Assembly (NCBI RefSeq): GCF_015058545.1
Contig: NZ_SVCB01000073.1
Span: forward strand, 7,414-71,413
Direction of reading: 5' to 3'
Source: Veillonella sp.
Lineage (GTDB): Bacteria; Bacillota; Negativicutes; Veillonellales; Veillonellaceae
DNA: 64,000 bases
The notes under the pieces were generated by a model. The model worked only from the letters and a program-made list of their open reading frames with translations. It was not told where the DNA came from and did not search any database. How positions within the stretch are numbered: the stretch's first letter is position 1; every line of letters begins with the position of its first letter. Shown here piece by piece: positions 63,982 to 64,000 of this stretch. Made by a program: the position numbers and the translations under genes.

Positions 63982-64000
63982 AATTAGTTAATCCTGTTAA

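Larger units (their letters stand above)
48221..64000. mobile_element. prophage, contractile-tail (PBSX/Mu-like) late region, incomplete
   Basis: From the tRNA-Gly end to the right edge nearly all genes are short, closely packed or overlapping, on the minus strand, and of phage type: capsid, connectors, sheath, tube, tape measure, baseplate, fibre and lysis genes. Base composition is more AT-rich than the host part. The order matches the PBSX xkd late operon. The right end, packaging genes and integrase are outside. Confidence 0.93.

Overview
The window looks like chromosome of a diderm Firmicute of the class Negativicutes, most likely Veillonella or a close relative. The reasons are Firmicute-type Shine-Dalgarno sites and gene families combined with outer-membrane features: an autotransporter beta-barrel ending in Phe, an ArnT-like lipid-sugar transferase and secreted SLH-domain proteins. 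A lutABC lactate-oxidation operon and an NAD-type malic enzyme fit a lactate/malate-using anaerobe. The genus is an inference from gene content only.

Host part, 1-48146. 1-3314: N-terminal part of a PLP-dependent Orn/Lys/Arg decarboxylase (runs off the left edge), a dihydropyrimidinase and an orphan MetQ lipoprotein. 3651-7235: threonine module (amino-acid permease, threonine ammonia-lyase with ACT domain, ferredoxin-nitroreductase). 7873-9339: FetAB-like exporter. 9625-12871: two lipoproteins sharing a sequence motif, a Crp/Fnr regulator and an arginase-family enzyme. 13010-17289: a large autotransporter broken by a one-base frameshift. 17618-22259: a DAACS symporter and lutABC. 22694-27532: two SLH proteins flanking a GT83-type glycosyltransferase; they share an unnamed C-terminal domain. 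28219-30695: a UvrA-like protein, also split by a one-base frameshift. 31157-42370: a long minus-strand run (malic enzyme, speD, yfcE-like, rdgB, rph, an HDAC-family enzyme coupled to a HyuA-like protein, a CofE-like ligase, murI, a thioesterase and a MoeA-like protein). This resembles the Bacillus racE-rph-ysnA-ysnB order with foreign genes inserted. 42584-47887: a candidate small RNA, a GntR regulator, a lipid kinase, a GNAT protein, an MFS pump, carbonic anhydrase and a membrane protein.

Prophage part, 48221 to beyond 64000. It begins directly at the 3' end of a tRNA-Gly(CCC) gene and is visibly more AT-rich. Read on the minus strand it gives a PBSX/Mu-like contractile-tail late region: HK97-type capsid, head-tail connectors, sheath, tube, tail chaperone with a programmed -1 frameshift, tape measure, baseplate hub and wedge genes, tail fibre, then holin-like proteins, amidase and a spanin-like protein. 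A truncated tyrosine recombinase lies on the opposite strand behind the fibre gene. Packaging, replication and a full integrase would lie to the right of the window.

Two themes stand out in the intergenic DNA. Many spacers hold degenerate short tandem duplications, in two cases copies of the 3' end of the adjacent gene including its stop codon. Two operon ends carry very long imperfect inverted repeats centred on terminators. The strongest candidates for something undescribed are the sRNA at 42584-42671 with a C-rich anti-Shine-Dalgarno loop, the palindromic repeat array at 27541-28149, the 3'-end duplications, and the HyuA-HDAC pair.
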